DNA from: Brachypterus glaber
Lineage: Eukaryota > Arthropoda > Insecta > Coleoptera > Kateretidae
Length of the DNA: 64,000 nt
Direction: 5' to 3'
Assembly (NCBI GenBank): GCA_958510825.1
Contig: OY294051.1
Span: forward strand, 5,722,407-5,786,406
This document shows positions 1 through 11,829 of the stretch, piece by piece. The position numbers and the translations under genes are program-made. Each line of letters starts with the position of its first letter. The stretch's first letter is position 1. The notes below the pieces were generated by a model that saw nothing but the letters and a program-made list of their open reading frames with translations, made no database searches and was not told the DNA's origin.

Positions 1-322
1 GGAACCGGTAGCGGCGGGTAGTGGTATACCCCAAGTAAAATGTTACTTGAACGGGGTAAAAATACCGCGTGTAGTTAGGATAAAAACATTATTTGTAAAA
101 AGTGTAGGGGTCGTTTGTTCGGTCGTTGGAGGACTTGCAGGGGGCAAGGTAAGTAAAAAAACTTAATAGTTTTTGGTTGTGGCCAGTTTTTCGAATCAGT
201 TAAAAAATCAACAAACTAATACTTTAAGTATTAATAGTATACAGATAATTCATCGATTTAGTATACACATAATTTATTGATTTAGTATACACTTAAAAGT
301 AGAATTCGTACACCATTTCGCC

Positions 323-353
<31 letters not shown>

Positions 354-3300
354 TATTATAATGACCAGAGACAACAAAGCATACGTCTTCTAATGTGGTC
401 CTTATTTAGGGCAGCTCGCCATAAGGATAAAAAATTAACTTCGTGTATACTAAACTGGAGAAAGACCCTCGGTCATTAGCCTGTAGGGTTTTCAATAAAT
501 ATTATTATTATTAAAAACTTAACAAAAAAAAGTGAACCGACTTCTATGTCTCTAAAAAGTAAAAAATAAAAAATAAGTTGGTGCCAATTTCACCATTCCC
601 TAAATTAAACACTAACAATTATTTTTGTGTTTATATTGTTTCGCACCGACTTATTTTTTATTTTTTACTTTTTAGAGACATAGAAGTCGGTTCGTTTTTT
701 TTTGTTAAAAGTTTTTATTTTTTACTTTTTATAGAAACAGAACATGTAGATTTGTAACGTTATCTAAGCTAAATTATAGTTGTTCTTCCATCTCGGCAAG
801 CTGCTGACGTCACAACGCACTAAGATAAATTTTTAAAAAATGAATTTAGAAATATTTTTATTTTAGCGTCCAAGGGTCCAACCAACCTTATTTTAAACGA
901 AATACTAAAAAAAATATTTTAAGCGTTAAGTAATAATCAAATAATGCCTTATGGTATAATCACAAATTTTATTATTTTCTCTTGGTATTATAATACTACA
1001 GGTCCACAGAATTAAGATTAGCGGCATTTAAAAGATTTTTAGCCTGCCGTAATATTTGAGTGACCCCCTGTTAAAAAAACAAGAGAGACCACTAGAATCC
1101 AGTAGATTCCGATTCGTTTTCTACTGGTCTTTACTTGTTTTTTTTTAATAGGGCCTTTAATCAAGTTATCCGGATTATCCGAGTTGTCCGATATTTCTCT
1201 AAAAATTTGGTTCATATTAGAACCAAATTAAGCCGTTTTTAAGTGAAATTGCGTTAAAATTATTAGATTTATCTTAATTATCCGGCTTACCCGGCATTAG
1301 CCGAGCGTCAAATTAAAACGAGACCACCTCATGAATGCCTTCTTAGAGCTGCAAAGTTATGCGGCATCAAACATAAAAAAAAAACAAAGTCACACGTCGA
1401 ATTGATAACCTCCTCCGTTTTTTGGAAGTCGGGTTAAAATTATATTTTTTATGTTTTTAGGAAGGGCCAATGATACATTCCGGAGCAGCTGTGGCAGCTG
1501 GTCTGTCACAGGGTAAAAGTACTACATTCAAGAAGGATTTGAATGTACTTAAGTATTTCCGAGAGGATCACGAAAAAAGAGATTTTGTCTCGGGCGGAGC
1601 TGCAGCTGGAGTTTCTGCAGCTTTTGGCGCGCCTGTTGGTAAGTGAAAAAGAAAATAAAAGAAATATAAAATAAAAATGAAACGGGTACCTTTTCTAGAC
1701 AGGTGGAAAAATGAGGAAGTTTATAAAATAAGATATCAAATTGACTTAGCTTTTCCTGTATTTTTGGACCATTTCCTTTTGTTTTTTTCTTTGCAGCTTT
1801 ATCGGATTGTTTTTCTGGCCACACCATTATCAGAAAATTATTAAAAGAAAAATTAATTGAAATTAATTTTACCTATGATTGAAATTTTACTAGTGTCATA
1901 ATTTGACATCTAATTAAAAATGTAAAACTATATCAAAATTTATTAAAATGCTTACATCAAATAATAGTCCTAATGTAAAAAATGATTACATATTTTTGTA
2001 GGGAATTAAACATTATTTTCATTTATGCAAAAAATGTCCTACTATAAATAATAAGTGAGATATCGCTAAAAATTATAGTTTTTGTCCATTTTGCTCCCCT
2101 TGCCCTACGCTAATGTCATGTGATGTGACGCAAATAGAAAAGGTCCTGAATCCTTTGGTGAAAGAATTTTTCAAATCGGACATACCTTTCAAAAGTTATA
2201 AGGTTTACGTAGACAGATAGACAGACAGACATTTTTTAACGCTCACTTTTTTCACATTTTCTCGACATTCTTAAGCCAAAATGCAAAAAAAATAGATTTT
2301 TCGGTGTTTCCACCCGTAATAAAAAATACAGCAATATTTTTTGTCGTACGTCAATGTAAATCAAGCTATGCAGCTTGTTTAAAAGTGATCGTTTTTACCA
2401 TATAAACAATACTAAAAAAATAAAACAATATAATATTAATATAGGGGACAGTTTACTTTAATAAATATTATAATATAATTTCAGGTGGTGTACTATTTAG
2501 TCTGGAAGAAGGTACAAGTTTCTGGAACCAAAGTTTAACCTGGAAAACATTTTTCTGTTCTGTAGTTAGTATGTTTACGCTCAACATGGTTCTTTCCACC
2601 AAAAACGGCCAGCCTGGAAACTTAAACAACCCTGGTCTGCTAAATTTAGGAAAATTTGAATCTTTTACGTATGAAATATACGAACTTCCCATTTTTATCA
2701 TCATGGGCGTGTTTGGAGGGCTTTTTGGGGCTATGTGGAATTCTCTTAATTACAAGATCACTGTGTTTAGAATGCGGTAAGCAATGGGGACCCTATCCAT
2801 TTCAAATGAGCGAGAGTACCTACTTTCTCTTAAAAAAAATTATCTGAAAAAGTTTCCTATATTTTGGGAAAGTCCAAACTGTTTTGTATAGAATCTTGAT
2901 TAATTCTCTGGCTAAAGAATTGTCCAATTCTTTACAAAGAACTTTGTCAAGTACTCTGGTCAAGAAACTTGTCCAAGATCAATGTTAGGGCTCATTTCCG
3001 GACTAACCTTTATAGGAACTTTTTTTTGAATAACCCTATGTATTTATTTTTATTCATCATTTCTTTATAACTATGGTGTGTTTCGTCAAGCAAGATAGTA
3101 AATTAAAAATCGCACAGTAAATATTTTCAAAACAGATTCGAATATTGTATGTGCGAATATACTGAGTCGACACTCCCAAGCAACAAGGACGTAACTCAAG
3201 TTAGACCCATTTTAAGTTATACTCATAGGTAAACGCCTTGAAAAAAGACAAACATGGTGCTACTACTCAGATTTCTCCACAGGCCATTTTAACCAAAATT

Positions 3301-6300
3301 TTATCTAAAAACACTAAAGTAAAAAATTTTAAACTTGAATATTATCAGAAACAAACAATAAATAAACAATAAATACTTATACAGTTAAATAGAGAATTTT
3401 ATTAGCTTTCAAATGACGTATCGCTTGGCTTCCTTTTCCACTTCAATCATTTACCCACCCTTAAATAACAAAAAAAAATATTTTAGAAATTTAGCTGTCG
3501 TGAAAAATGACAATATATGAGTTACGGCTTTGTTGCTTGGGGGTATCGGAGTAGTCTATTTTACAAAACATATCTATATTTTATACACAAACATATACTA
3601 TTCAAACCTTTTGTAATAGTAGATTACAGGTCGACTCGAAAAGTACCGTTTTCCGGGAGACCTGTATACTATTTTATTCGCAACTGTTTTTATTTAAAAA
3701 TAAAGTACTAATTTTTTTGAAACATAGATGTTTGAATTCAAATCAAGAAAATCTATAATACTTATTTTTTTAGTTCTTTTCATATATACCACACATATTT
3801 TTTCCTGCATTTCACAAGAAAAGCACAATGATATAAAACTAAAGTTCCACATACGCGTAACCCAAATAAACAACCACAAAAAACATTTGTTGATAGCTCA
3901 CAAGGCACCGTTTATAAATTTATTATCCTTCTCAGTCTCAAAAGTAAAACATTGACTAAAACTGTACATTTAAGTTTTTTAAACGAAATATATTAGATTG
4001 TATTCGTGTTTATCATGACAACAGCAGTTCGGCCATCTTGCTTTAAGCATTAATAATGACATTTTAATCGATGTCGCCATCTAGCGGAAATCAATGATTT
4101 AAATTGCAGACCAGTAATAATTAGTTTACTGGTCTCTATTTTTCATTACAGGTCAGGTCCAGGCGTGAAAAACAGTGTGACAAGAAATCACCTACTTCCC
4201 AAACTTTATTAATACATGTTATGTATGTATTAATATGTATGTATTATATATGTATATGTAATTACATATACAGTTGCAAATAAGAATATTTACTGTGCGA
4301 TTTTTAATTTACTATCTTGCTTGAAAAAAACAGACCATAAAAATATTCATTTTAGATATTTGAAGGCCAAATGGGTTAAAGTTATAGAAGCATGTTTAGT
4401 AGCTGCAGTGACAGCTACAGTTGGATTTTTGATGATGTTTGCGTTAAATGATTGTAAACCATTGGGACAAGATCCAACCAAATATCCCACACAGGTAATT
4501 AAAGTCCTAATTTAAGTGCTAAATGTTTAATTATTCATTTATGTGAAACAATACACTTTAAGTATTGGAGAGCCCCAAATAAGCCTAAGCTGGTGTTAGG
4601 GGCTTTCCATTAATTTTGAGAAAGAAAATAATAATAAGGAATATAACCATACAGCAAATTTAGGAAAACTTCAAAGTATTCTTTAGTTTTTCGTCACCTT
4701 TAACATTGGCCTTTTAAAATATATCTTAATTGGAAACCTAAAGGTATTTTTATACATTTAATAATACTTTTTCAATTTTTTAAATAATATGTTAAAATAA
4801 TTTTAACATAACTTTTTACTGATTTTCTCTTTAATTTCTTTCAGTTATATTGCCAAGATGGCCAATACAACGTTTTGGCGGGAATATGGTTCCAAACGCC
4901 AGAAGCTTCCGTAAAATCCTTGTTTCACGACCCTCCGGGAACTCACAACGCTACCTCCTTGGCTTGTTTCTTGGTTTTCTATTTTTTCATAGCTTGCTGG
5001 ACATTTGGGTTGGCTTCATCCAACGGACTTTTTATTCCTACCCTGTTGACTGGCGCAGCATGGGGGAGACTGGTGTCAGTAGGATTATTTGATAAATTTC
5101 CTGATGTAAGTTTTTTAGAAACGGTTCACGGTTCACCTGGGCGGTTTTAAATGAAAATTTCGTGGACCCCTACATTTTTTGGACTAAAACATACCTGATG
5201 ACATAAGAAATCAATTTCCGTTTGAAAGAAAACCGTAAGAGATACATACACTTTTTTAGACAGATAAAAAAATGTTTTTTTTTTTTTGAGTAATAGGGCG
5301 TGTCAAAAAATTCCGAATTTCGAAAATGCTCTCTGGCTAAAAAGTTGCTCAAAAATGACCAAATCGATTAATGTTTAGAGGTAGCTCAAAAAGTCCAAAG
5401 CACTCAAACTTTGAAAAAAATCGGTACCTGTTTTTCGGATAGTTGTGATTGTATATAAAATTGAGGAAATTTTGGAGGGTTTCTTTGGTAATATCTAGAA
5501 ACAATACTAACTGTGAGAAAGAAACTAAAAAAAATATATGTCCCCCCTCCCCTTAAGCTAGAACAAAAAAAAAACGCCAGTTATTTGAAGATTTCGCGAA
5601 AATTTTATTTTTGCAAGTTTTAAAAAGTGCATAAAAAATATTTTTAAAGAAAAATGTATTAGTCCAAAAAATGTAGTGGTCCACGAAATTTTCATTTAAA
5701 ATCGCCCAGGCGAACCGTGTGTTATTACAAAATTACATCGCCGATAGGTTACACAGGCCCACAAAAGAAAAAAAGTGGGCTTTGCTGGGGTTGAGACCTA
5801 ACTATTCTTATGTATGTTGGGATGCTGAATACGAATCTGTCATAAAAAAAGGCACTTCGTGGGTTTATTTTGTTTCTACACTGAAAAAACTGTCTGGACC
5901 CACAAAAAAAGTGGTCTGTGCTGTGGTTAAGACCCACGGATTCTTATGTATTTTGGGATGCTGAACACGAATCTGCCATAAAAAAGGCATTTCATGGGCT
6001 TATTTTGTATCTACTCTGAAAAAACTGTCTGGGCCCACAAAAAAAAAGTGGTCTGTGCCGGGGTTGAGATCCACTTATTCTTATGTATTTTGGGATGCTG
6101 AACACGAAACTGTCATAAAAAAGGCACTTCATAGGCTCATTTATTTTCTACACTGGAAAAACTGTCTGGGGCCACAAAAAAAAAGAGTGGTTGTGCTGGG
6201 GTTTAGACCCACCTATTCTTATGTATTTTGGGATGCTGAACACAAATCTGTCATAAAAAAGGCACTTCATAGGCTCATTTATTTTCTACACTGGAAAAAC

Positions 6301-9300
6301 TGTCTGGGGCCACAAAAAAAAAGAGTGGTCTGTGCTGGGGTTTAGACCCACCTATTCTTCTGTATTTTGAGATGGTGAACAAGAATCTGTCATAAAAAAT
6401 GCACTTCAATGGCTCATTTTTTTGTTACACTGAAATAATATGAGATTTTTACCATTTTAGACAGTTTTTTCAGTGTAGCAAAGAAATGAGCCCATTAAGT
6501 GCCTTTTTTTTTATGACAGATTCGTGTTCAGCATCCCACAATACATAAGAGTAGGTGAGTCTCAACCCCAGCACAGACCACTTTTTTTATTTTGTGGGCC
6601 TGTGTTATTAAAATCCGCAAAATAATTACATTTTAAAATTAATTGGGGATTGCCTTTTTTATAAAATCAAGGTTTGTTTTAGGCACTAGACCAACCGGGT
6701 AAATATGCCTTGATAGGAGCAGCCGCTCAACTGGGCGGTGTAGTCAGAATGACGATAAGTTTGACTGTTATTATTATGGAATGTACAGGCAATATAACAT
6801 TTGCTTTGCCTTTAATATTAACTTTAATAGCTTCAAAATGGACAGGAGACTTCTTTAATGAGGTAAGAATATACATTATACAGGGTGGTCCATAACTGGC
6901 ATGCCAAAATTTAAGAGGTGATTCTAGATCCAAAAATATAAAAAAAGTTCCTATAAAGGTTGGTCCGGAAATGAGCCCTAAGGGATCTAGGGCCCTTTAA
7001 AATTGTAATAAAAATAAGGTTTTTAATTAATAACTCGGGTACCGTTTAAGCTAGAGCGGCGAGCTTTTGCATGTATACTAGTATTAATAAGGGCAATAAG
7101 TTTATGTTAATTTATTTTTTTAATTTATCCAGAGGCGTGCCCAGACGGACAAAATATATGAGGCTTAAAACATTTTTGCCCCAAACTTTTCTATGTGTAT
7201 GTTTTTTGGATTTGTTGTAAAAAATATAGATTTCTAGAGTAAAAATACATATAAAATATCATATAGTGTAACACTTTAGGAGCAACCGTTATCAAAAAAA
7301 AAATGCAATTAAGAGGAAGTAACATTTTGTGCCACTTTTTAAAAGGCTATTACTCCTTTAATATTAAATTTAGGTATTTTGGTGTATAATACTTTTTTGC
7401 TCAGTTTTAAATGAAGAATCACCCTGCAGCATTAAAATTTTATTGGTGCTTTTTTTGTTCCCCATTCAATACGTCATCTTCGAAGGGCCGTAGCTCCCTT
7501 AGGGCTCATTTCCGGACCAACCATTATAGAAACTTTTTTTCATATTTTTGGATGTAGAATCACCTCTTAAATTTCGGTACGCGAGTTCTGGAACAGGCTG
7601 TATTATTGTACAAAAGCAAGTTTAGCTGAACGATATCAAACCCTTTGATAAAGTCGAAATCTACTTCTAAATCTTTAAGACAAAATTCAGATGACTTGAT
7701 CTTTGCAGTAAATAAAGACATGCTAACAGTATCAAACCCCCATTTAAGGTCCATAAATACTGTTAATGCTTTAGAAAATATTTGTTGTAATTTGTATGTA
7801 TCAAAAGTCAAAAAATACTACTGATGACTCAATAAAAAAATCTTTCTGTTTTTAAGGGCATTTATGACACACATATCCAACTCTCCGGCGTTCCACTTCT
7901 ACCCTGGGAACCACCACCGTTGGTTTCTAACATTTATGCAAGTGAGGTTATGTCACATCCTGTGGTAACGTTAAAAACGACCGAAAACGTTGGACATATT
8001 GTAGAATTGTTACAATTGACAACCTATAACGGATTTCCTGTTGTCGATTCACCTTCTTCTGATACAGTAAGTTTTATACAGGGAAAACTATTTTAAGGGA
8101 AGACTTTTTAAATTACTCTTACTTTTTCATACTTTTTAGGTAACTTTCAAGTATTACGTAACGCAAATTGTACCAAAATTCATAGACTTCATACCCTGAT
8201 TCTCGCGTTATTATATATTATAGAGATTTCACATTTTGGCTACCCCCTCAAATAGGGGGTGTGTTAGGGGAGGTAGCCAAAATATGAAATCTCTACAGCT
8301 TTAAATAACGCGAGAACCGGGGTATTAAGTGTATGAATTTTGGTACAATTTTCGTTACGTAATACTTGAACGTTTCCTTAATGTAAATTGTCGAAAGAAT
8401 CGCCTTATAAAATTAGGAAGGGGGAAAAGGACAGATAAGAAGTAACAATAAAAATTATTCTTTGATAGAATCTAAAACAGTTTGTTTTGTTTTTTTAGAA
8501 AGAAATAACAAGATATGGAAAATTACGAGGTTTAATATTAAGATCCCAATTGATAGTGATTTTGCAGCATAAACTGTTCAATGAAACCTGTGATAAGTGG
8601 GACTGTACTTCCACTATGTTTAGAGACGAATATCCAAGATATCCATTAATTAAAGTAAGTTTAACGTCATAACGTCACATTGACGTTTATGTTTACATGT
8701 TAATTTTCCTTGTAACGGACTTCCTATTTGGGTATAGTATACTCTATAACTAGTATGGAATAGACAATTTTAGACAATATTAATTAATAAGTTTGTCATA
8801 CGAGCCGGCAGGCGAGTATGACGGTCCCGCGAGCGCGGAATAACTATTCCATACGTGTTGTAGACTATACTTTTTCTTCGACTGCAAATATGAAACACTG
8901 TATGGCTTTAAACTGCGGACAAGGTTAAAAACAATGTTTTTTGTGACTCGACATTGTAAATCCTACAAAACACATATTTTTAAATAAAGCAATTAATGTT
9001 ATTTAATAATTTTATCAAATCAGTATTTAAAGAAGATTTTTATTTAATTTTAGCACATATTTACAAATTATAATGAAAAAATTGAAGGTTATGTCAGATT
9101 GTTGTGACATATATCAGGTTTAAATATTTAACAATAGATGGAGCTGTTTTAATTTTTGAACTAAATTGATAAAAAACTGGTCAAATATTAAGAAAAACTA
9201 ATAAACTTTATGTAATTTTAAAGCAAAACTTTAAATTGCATTAAATTATTCAATATTTCATGGTAAAATATATATATATATATTTGCTAATTTTGCTACA

Positions 9301-11829
9301 ATTTTCTTTACTTTTATAAGCAAGTAATGGCACTACATGTGCTCATTCTAACACTTGATACGGAATATTCATACCGTATCTAGAGCTAGAATGTATTCAT
9401 TCTGTGTTTGAAAAGTGTGTGTATTTGCTTACACTCTAAAGCAGTCGTAGAATTAGAATTTAAGCTTAGTTGGATAACCATAAAACTAAACTAAAACTAA
9501 AAGAAAAGAAGAAAAAAGTTTTATTGGAGACACTAGATTATATTTTCTGTCAGTTTTGTACAAAAAATGTAATCTAGGGTCTCTCAGTTACATATAATTT
9601 AAAATTTTATTGAGGTATATAATTTTTTAAATATATTTTAGGATGTTCACTTAGAAGAAGCCGATAAAATCTGTACGATAGATTTAAAACCATATATGAA
9701 TCCTTCACCATACACAGTATTACATGTAAGCAATTTTTTTATTTTTACATCGGCACTTTAACTACTAAGAGCGCCGATGTATTGAAATCTTCGCTGAAAA
9801 GTCAAAATCTTTGACCATGTTTTTTTTCACATTTCTCGACGTTTGGTTTGATTTTTCTGTCCGTCTGTCTGTCTGTCTGTAAACTCGATAACTCCATTTC
9901 TAAATAAGACATCGACAAGCGTTTTCTTGCATTCTTGTATTCTTCTTTGGGGACATACCTGCCACATTGATGATATTTTAAGTAAACAAAGGAAAGCTAT
10001 TAGAATCTTGACCAATAAAGGGTATAATGATGATGTCAAAGAAACTTTTAAAACTTTGAATATATTAACCGCCCCTTCTCTGTATATTTTTGAATGCTTA
10101 TGCTTTTCCAAAAAACATGAAAATCAGTATAATCCGCAACATAATATACATGAATATAACACACGCCAAATGAAAGACATAAGATTAGATTATCATCGTA
10201 CTTTAGCATTCAAAAATTCCCTTACATATTATGGCCCCAAATTCTACAATAAAGTTCCTTTGCATGTAAAAGAATTAAACTTTCGAAACTTTAAAAATAA
10301 AATAAGAACACATTTATTGGAACACTCATTCTACACATTTAAAGAATTTTTAGACAAACCTTTTACTTAATTTTAAAATTTGTACTTGTTTTTATTTATT
10401 AACTGTATTTTGTATTACTTCGTTTTTTGTTTTATTATTTGTACACATTTTTATGTAACATTTAGAACTTTATCCATATTTTTTTTACTATATTTTCTTT
10501 TTGACAAATGTAAATACTGGAATGTATATTAGCATGAAATAAATAAATAAATAATATGCAAAAAACAATATTATTGTTTCTTATCATATTTCGAAGAGCT
10601 GATTTGATTTTGTGGGTAAACAATTGGGGGTAAGGAGGTAAGAATGGGGGTAAAACTCCTATTTTTAGCGTTTGTTGTTTATAATTAAGGCAATTATTAT
10701 TGTATTTGGTTAATTTAGCACTTATATAAAAGATTGGCGTTTAAAGCAGTAAAAGGTTTTTTTAGCATATCTCCATATTTTAACCCGATTTCAAAAAATT
10801 ATATTTTGAATAAAAGCTCTTTTTAAGCCCTATAAAAAATGTTATATACAGTTTTTTGCTAGAATATCATGTTTTAAAGATACAGAATTTAAAATCAAAC
10901 AAAACACCTAGTTTGAAATTTGCAAACTAGATGGCTCTAGTGCCGATGTTTTGACAGGGTGCTTGCAACGTTTCATCTAGTTTATTAATAGTATTTCTTT
11001 TTTAGCATGCATCTTTACCACGGATGTTCAGATTATTTAGAGCACTTGGATTGAGGCATTTACCCATCATTAATGATTCCAATGAGGTAAGAAATATTAA
11101 TGGAAAACTAAAAAATACTTTCGCGCTTGCTTATCCATTTTGAAAATATTCAAAATTTCGGGAAAGCCTTGTAATATAATTTCGAGCAAAAAAAAAATTT
11201 CCGGGAAATTTTTTCAACACGATAACTCAAGAAAGCTTTAAGCTAGAGACTTAAAATTTGGCATACAGGTATGTTACCAAAAGTTCTTGCTCGGGATTGT
11301 TTTTGGTGAACATTGTGGTGCGGCAAGGGGGGAAAATGGGGAAAAATACATTTTTTTACATTTGAATTTTTTTTTTTTAAATTGATGGTTTTTGAGGTCA
11401 CTAAAACTAAATCCTAAAATATTTTTTTTCTAGATCCAGCCCCTGAGGGCCTGGGGGTAACTTTCGTGAAAATTGAGCTTTTTAAGGTTACTGAAAGTGA
11501 ATCTGATAATAAAAAATCAATTTCACGCGCGGAGGTGAAAAATGGAAAAGTCCCTTTACTAGGCAGTGTATTTTAAATTTGGACCATAGATTACTGACCT
11601 AAAGTTCTTAGGTGGAATTGTTTTTGTTAAAAAAAAACTATTATTCTTTGTGATAGCTAGCTTAATATTGCATAAAAAATAGTGTCAATTCTGTAAAATT
11701 AGTTATCAATTCTTTATTTTTAATGTTTAGGTTGTTGGAATGGTTACCAGAAAAGATTTGGCAAGGTATAGAGTATGGAGACACCAAGGAAAGATAGGAG
11801 TTGAAGAATTAGTAATTTTAAAGGATTAA
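1..11829 (+). CDS. ClC-7: ClC-7 type H+/Cl- exchange transporter, 3' eleven exons (5' partial)
   Basis: Exons, all GT-AG: <1-148 (frame starts at base 2), 1461-1638, 2485-2776, 4356-4494, 4845-5105, 6683-6862, 7857-8066, 8499-8654, 9642-9725, 11006-11086, 11731-11829 (TAA). Joined in frame they give 608 residues; vertebrate ClC-7 has about 800, so roughly the first 190 (cytosolic N-terminus and first helices) lie upstream. Visible motifs in order: GSGIPQ at the very start (Cl- selectivity loop), GKEGP split over exons 1/2 with the gating glutamate, GAPVGG over exons 2/3, LFSLEEG with the proton glutamate, [29 protein letters not shown]. Two cytosolic CBS domains follow (exons 7-8, and exons 9-11 ending [10 protein letters not shown]). 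GSGIPQ with [10 protein letters not shown] fits ClC-7 rather than ClC-6. Family role: lysosomal 2Cl-/H+ exchange, in mammals with Ostm1. No frameshift or lost key residue is seen. Introns are enlarged by foldback elements. Confidence 0.96.
321..515 (+). repeat. LINE/SINE 3'-end-like segment flanked by TTA runs
   Basis: In ClC-7 intron 1. A (TTA)n run at 324-358 is followed by about 150 bp ending in TAGGGTTTTCAATAAATATTATTATTATTA. A polyadenylation-like AATAAA followed by a simple tail suggests the 3' end of a retroposon. No coding part is present and the class is not resolved. Confidence 0.35.
512..718. repeat. Foldback element with TCTCTAAAAAGTAAAAAATA arms
   Basis: The left arm (about 512-582) and right arm (about 648-718) are inverted complements containing GACTTCTATGTCTC and ACTTTTTAGAGACATAGAAG; the loop is about 60 bp. 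A diverged copy with the same arms lies at 44828-45052. Non-coding, in ClC-7 intron 1. Confidence 0.7.
785..1450 (+). repeat. Dispersed repeat family A, copy 1
   Basis: Starts with CTTCCATCTCGGCAAGCTGC and TGACGTCACAACGCACT, runs through TTATCCGGCTTACCCGGCAT, and ends near AACCTCCTCCGTTTTTTGGAAGT. Two further copies are at 44282-44757 (opposite strand) and 47569-48181 (same strand). Copies differ by point changes and indels, and none has an open frame. Confidence 0.75.
2086..2345 (+). repeat. Dispersed repeat family B (GACAGACA type), copy 1
   Basis: In ClC-7 intron 2. The segment from TTGCCCTACGCTAATG through AAAGGTCCTGAATC to GACAGACAGACATTTTTTAA matches 12118-12340 at most positions. The GACA run is short here. 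Non-coding. Confidence 0.65.
3072..4339. mobile_element. MITE family C with long terminal inverted repeats (large copy)
   Basis: Begins TATGGTGTGTTTCGTCAAGC and ends GCTTGAAAAAAACAGACCATA; about 65 bp at each end are inverted complements (core AGCAAGATAGTAAATTAAAA, ATCGCACAGTAAATATT). The interior is about 1.1 kb of AT-rich sequence without a credible gene. It stops 16 bp before ClC-7 exon 4, so its right end lies next to the splice acceptor. A compact 215 bp relative is at 59210-59424. Confidence 0.75.
4567..4608 (+). repeat. GGAGAGCCCC hairpin module, copy 1
   Basis: GGAGAGCCCCAAATAAGC and GCTGGTGTTAGGGGCTTTCC can pair. The same 42-43 bp module recurs at 25316-25348 (+) and 45708-45750 (-). 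At 25.3 kb it sits next to an AATA-type tail, which suggests a retroposon 3' end. Confidence 0.6.
5127..5719. mobile_element. Foldback element, CACGGTTC terminal inverted repeats
   Basis: The left end CACGGTTCACCTGGGCGG and right end CGCCCAGGCGAACCGTG are inverted; pairing continues through ATGAAAATTTCGTGGACC and TGGTCCACGAAATTTTCAT for about 70 bp. It begins 22 bp after ClC-7 exon 5. No transposase frame. Confidence 0.75.
5752..6604. mobile_element. TTA-target MITE built of tandem ~137 bp units
   Basis: The ends are CACAGGCCCACAAAA and TTTTGTGGGCCTGTG, a 15 bp perfect inverted repeat flanked by direct TTA at 5749-5751 and 6605-6607. The inside is about five head-to-tail units of 135-140 bp (each with CTTATGTATTTTGGGATGCT and AAACTGTCTGG), followed by one unit in reverse orientation at about 6455-6604. 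A TTA duplication is the PIF/Harbinger (or ISL2EU) signature, so the superfamily is inferred from the target site only. No transposase is encoded. Confidence 0.75.
6881..7600. mobile_element. Foldback MITE family D, copy 1
   Basis: The left end CAGGGTGGTCCATAACTGGC and right end CTGGAACAGGCTG are flanked by TA. Arms of about 100 bp contain GAGGTGATTCTAGATCC / GGATGTAGAATCACCTC and GGTTGGTCCGGAAATGAGCC / GGCTCATTTCCGGACCAACC. It starts 18 bp after the exon 6 donor. The same architecture occurs in the larger element at 20851-22032, and a partial relative lies at 12340-12690. Confidence 0.7.
8139..8377. mobile_element. TTA-target MITE family E, diverged copy
   Basis: The ends GGTAACTTTCAAGTATTACG and CGTAATACTTGAACGTTTCC are inverted, flanked by TTA at 8136-8138 and 8378-8380. 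The centre is a second near-palindrome around AGAGATTTCACATTTTGGCT. Related short copies are at 14938-15085 and 19762-19912. Confidence 0.75.
8716..9433 (+). mobile_element. Non-autonomous element family F, copy 1
   Basis: Runs from AGTATACTCTATAACTAGTA to AAAAGTGTGTGTATTTGCTT. Full relatives lie at 32100-32893 and 48545-49233, both on the opposite strand. Each end carries its own palindrome: GTATGGAATAG with CTATTCCATAC at one end and GATACGGAATATTCATACCG at the other. No coding capacity. It lies in ClC-7 intron 8. Confidence 0.75.
9830..9895 (-). repeat. TGTC simple-repeat tail of a dispersed repeat
   Basis: TTTCACATTTCTCGACGTTT is followed by five TGTC-like units. It abuts the LINE fragment that starts at about 9930. 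It resembles the GACA/TGTC part of the dispersed repeats at 2.2, 12.2, 19.7 and 27.7 kb. Confidence 0.5.
9930..10553 (+). pseudogene. 5'-truncated LINE: C-terminal reverse-transcriptase-side fragment plus 3' tail
   Basis: The frame is open to TAA at 10368-10370. It encodes a stretch with ILLWGH near its start, then KQRKAIRIL, a central segment of short helices, HEYNTRQ and [10 protein letters not shown]. This is the usual C-terminal signature of Jockey/CR1-like LINE ORF2 downstream of the RT domain (compare ARKKDIKALQITQNKIL and HEYFTRNNLQ in the fragment at 33.1-34.0 kb). The RT catalytic box is absent. About 180 bp of AT-rich 3' UTR follows, ending TGAAATAAATAAATAAATAA, a typical LINE tail. 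It is a dead copy in ClC-7 intron 9. The apparent start is arbitrary: the insertion is 5' truncated. Confidence 0.7.
10554..11005. other. Intronic spacer, nothing recognised
   Basis: Rest of ClC-7 intron 9 after the LINE tail. AT-rich, with no inverted repeat, no frame and no match to the other repeats in the window that I can see. Confidence 0.5.
11100..11650 (+). repeat. Dispersed repeat family G (ACGATAACT type), degenerate copies
   Basis: ClC-7 intron 10. CACGATAACTCAAGAAAGCT, AAGCTAGAGACTTAAAATTT and AAAGTTCTTGCTCGGGATTG are recognisable variants of the family best seen at 22470-22911. A second partial unit follows from about 11460 (TACTGACCTAAAGTTCTTAG). Non-coding. Confidence 0.55.

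Noticed and set aside
2571..2847. Frames overlapping ClC-7 exon 3 in other phases
   Set aside because: Shadows of the real exon.
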